DNA from: Clostridia bacterium
GTDB lineage: Bacteria; Bacillota; Clostridia; TANB77; CAG-508
Direction: 5' to 3'
DNA: 64,000 bases
Assembly: GCA_017429505.1 (NCBI GenBank)
Contig: JAFROW010000004.1
Span: forward strand, 124,001-188,000
How positions within the stretch are numbered: the first letter of the stretch is position 1; every line of letters begins with the position of its first letter. A model generated the notes under the pieces. That model did no database searches and was not told the origin of the DNA. It saw nothing but the letters and a program-made list of their open reading frames with translations. Shown in pieces: positions 62,320-64,000 of the stretch. The position numbers and the translations under genes are program-made.

Positions 62320-64000
62320 TTATTTTTTAGTTTTTACATTAAAAACCTTGCTCCATTCAGAATAGAATTTCTTTCCATTAACAAGTTTATATGTTCTTAT
62401 TCTTACATAATATTTCTTTTTTGCTTTTAATTTCTTTACTGTACTTGATGTTGTTTTGTTTTTCTTAATTGTAACTTTCTTATTTCCTGATTTTAAATTT
62501 TTATCTGTAGAATATTGTAGTTCATATCCAGTAGCTTGAGTTTTTTGCGCTTTCCATGTTGCTTTAAATTGTTTTTTGCCTGCTAATATTTTTTTTAATT
62601 TTGTTCCCTTTGGAATTATTTTAAATGTTCTTGTTATTGTTCCTGTATAATTGCCTTTTCCTGTTATTGTAACAGTTGCTTTTCCTATCTTTTTATTTGA
62701 ACTATATGAAATAGTATAATCTATTCCTTCTTTTAATGTTATGTTTCCGTCTTTAAAACTTAACGATTGAGTTAATTTCTTTCCTGTATAAGTTTTATCT
62801 TTTATGCCAGAAACTATAATATTAGCAATGCTCTTATTTGTTATCGTTAATGTCGCTGTTTTATTTGAAATTGAATTATAGTGTTCATAATCTCCTATGA
62901 AGTTTGCTGTAACTTGATAATTCCCTACATTTATTTTTCCATTATTTGTGTATGTTACTTTTACTCCTGCTGGGAGTCCGTATGCAACAATATTGTGTGA
63001 TTTTCCATCATATGGAATTAAAATATTTTCAAATTTAATTTTGCTTGTGTCATAATCAGCTTTATTTACTTTAATCTTGTAGCTTGCTTTAGTTTCTTTA
63101 TAAAATTCAGTTTCACTTGCAGTTGCATATATTTCAGTTTCTCCAACTCCTACAATTGTAACTTCTCCTGTTGTCTTATTTACTGTTGCTACTTTAGAAT
63201 TTTTAGAAGTATAAGTTACTTTTCCATCTCCTACATTATGAGTTGATTTTATTGTAAATTTTGAATCTGTATATTTTTTAGTAATTACAGGTTGTGTAAA
63301 ACTAAGTCCTTGATTCATTTTTTCTACAATTTCAACATATTTTATAATTGTACCTGCATAGTTTCCTTTTCCTTCTACTATAACTTTTATTTTTTCGCCA
63401 GGTTCACCATCTTGTCTTTCAAAAGAAACAATGTAATCTTTATCTTTTGCCAATACTTTTCCATTTATATTTACTTTTACATTAGGATTTAATGCTTTTC
63501 CTGTATGTCCCATTTTTTCAGGTACTTCTACATCAGAATCTTTTAATTCTTTTGCTTTAATATTAAATTTTTCTTTTATATCATCAAAAACATAATTACT
63601 TGTAGGCGCAGATTTTATCGTAATTGTTCCTTTCCCTGCATTTATGTTGTCTACATATTCTACAGTATAATCTACTCCTTTTACAAGAGTTATATCTCCT
63701 TCTGTAATTTTTACAGTTACTTCTGGATTAATTGCATTTCCAGTATATGTATAGTTTTCTTCTTTTCCGCTAATTTGCGGAGTAACTTGTTTTCTTTTTA
63801 TTTCAAATTCTTTTATTGCATATCCACCAGCATATATTTCATCAGTATCTTCAACTACATATTTTACAATATATTTTCCTGCATGAGTTGGAACTTCTTT
63901 AGAAAAATCTAATTGTTCTATTGTTTTTCCTTCTTCTTTTAATGCATATTCATAATGGTCATCTGCATCAACTATTTTTCCGCTTCCACTAGGTGAAGGA
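62320..64000 (-). CDS. Multidomain Ig-like surface protein, N-terminus cut by window edge
   Basis: 560 codons are visible with no start in the window. Several ~80-residue Ig-like units follow each other (ENYTYTGNAINPEVTVKITE; KTYTGKKLTQSLSFKDGNIT; MGHTGKALNPNVKVNINGKV), each ending in an AGKGTITI or GTITRTFKI strand. A BIG_2-like unit lies in the middle (SKNSKVATVNKTTGEVTIVG). A fibronectin-III-like domain closes the protein (GYELQYSTDKNL, YYVRIRTYKLVNGKKFYSEW). This is the layout of large exported clostridial proteins that hold enzymes or adhesins away from the cell. No sorting signal is at the C-terminus. Confidence 0.85.
   Translation of the reverse strand, partial: PSPSGSGKIVDADDHYEYALKEEGKTIEQLDFSKEVPTHAGKYIVKYVVEDTDEIYAGGYAIKEFEIKRKQVTPQISGKEENYTYTGNAINPEVTVKITEGDITLVKGVDYTVEYVDNINAGKGTITIKSAPTSNYVFDDIKEKFNIKAKELKDSDVEVPEKMGHTGKALNPNVKVNINGKVLAKDKDYIVSFERQDGEPGEKIKVIVEGKGNYAGTIIKYVEIVEKMNQGLSFTQPVITKKYTDSKFTIKSTHNVGDGKVTYTSKNSKVATVNKTTGEVTIVGVGETEIYATASETEFYKETKASYKIKVNKADYDTSKIKFENILIPYDGKSHNIVAYGLPAGVKVTYTNNGKINVGNYQVTANFIGDYEHYNSISNKTATLTITNKSIANIIVSGIKDKTYTGKKLTQSLSFKDGNITLKEGIDYTISYSSNKKIGKATVTITGKGNYTGTITRTFKIIPKGTKLKKILAGKKQFKATWKAQKTQATGYELQYSTDKNLKSGNKKVTIKKNKTTSSTVKKLKAKKKYYVRIRTYKLVNGKKFYSEWSKVFNVKTKK

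Overview
The window is A+T-rich (roughly a quarter to 30% G+C by eye). It carries Firmicutes/Clostridia-type gene order and cell-envelope genes: spoIVA and ytxC for sporulation, whiA, recO with yqzL, and TagGH-type teichoic acid export. Strong AAGGAGG-type ribosome sites and several TTG starts also fit. The likely source is an uncultured or gut Clostridia species with a Gram-positive envelope and at least part of the endospore programme. Nearly all genes are on the minus strand.

Layout. 1-12 kb is mostly housekeeping: an anchored exported protein (cut by the window edge), ytxC (+), recO/yqzL, era, a PDZ-less RseP-type protease, cdsA, uppS, ispA, frr and pyrH. Then come a plus-strand coiled-coil protein, spoIVA (+) and a small membrane protein. 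12-46 kb is a very large surface-polysaccharide/teichoic-acid locus. It holds ABC export (tagH, tagG), two tagD-type cytidylyltransferases, three CDP-glycerol glycerophosphotransferase-family proteins and many GT2/GT4 glycosyltransferases. It also holds UDP-galactofuranose (glf), dTDP-rhamnose (rfbB, C, A, D) and GDP-mannose (manA, manC, a phosphohexomutase) supply, an initiating sugar-phosphate transferase, a Wzx flippase, two polymerase candidates, an acyltransferase, a GT2-LicD fusion and a GT-C-like membrane protein. A tRNA-Leu gene follows at 46.2 kb. 46-64 kb holds a beta-helix surface protein, RNase G, pth, a second flippase, prmC, hemW, whiA, a DUF2207 membrane protein, an ABC exporter pair, malQ, a transglutaminase-like protein and a large Ig-like surface protein cut by the right edge.

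The polysaccharide locus shows strong signs of recent rearrangement. rfbA has a one-base frameshift inside its nucleotide-binding loop. The O-antigen-type polymerase is split at an A8 tract. Two orphan gene tails (a glf C-terminus and a glycerophosphotransferase C-terminus) survive behind unrelated stop codons. Two large proteins carry complementary parts of what looks like one bifunctional glycosyltransferase/glycerophosphotransferase architecture. A conspicuously G+C-rich block of about 0.5 kb, with its own perfect promoter and strong terminator on the opposite strand, encodes a 5'-truncated, degenerate Nudix domain.

The intergenic spaces hold several families of palindromic elements: 83-183 bp elements with perfect terminal inverted repeats, and small hairpins with a GGGACGGAG loop. 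A roughly 45-base leader is also repeated in front of three unrelated genes. No CRISPR array, prophage, transposase gene or rRNA was seen. I found no clearly new multi-gene system. The strongest unusual items are the G+C-rich promoter-terminator block, the frameshifted and split polysaccharide genes, and the repeated leader.
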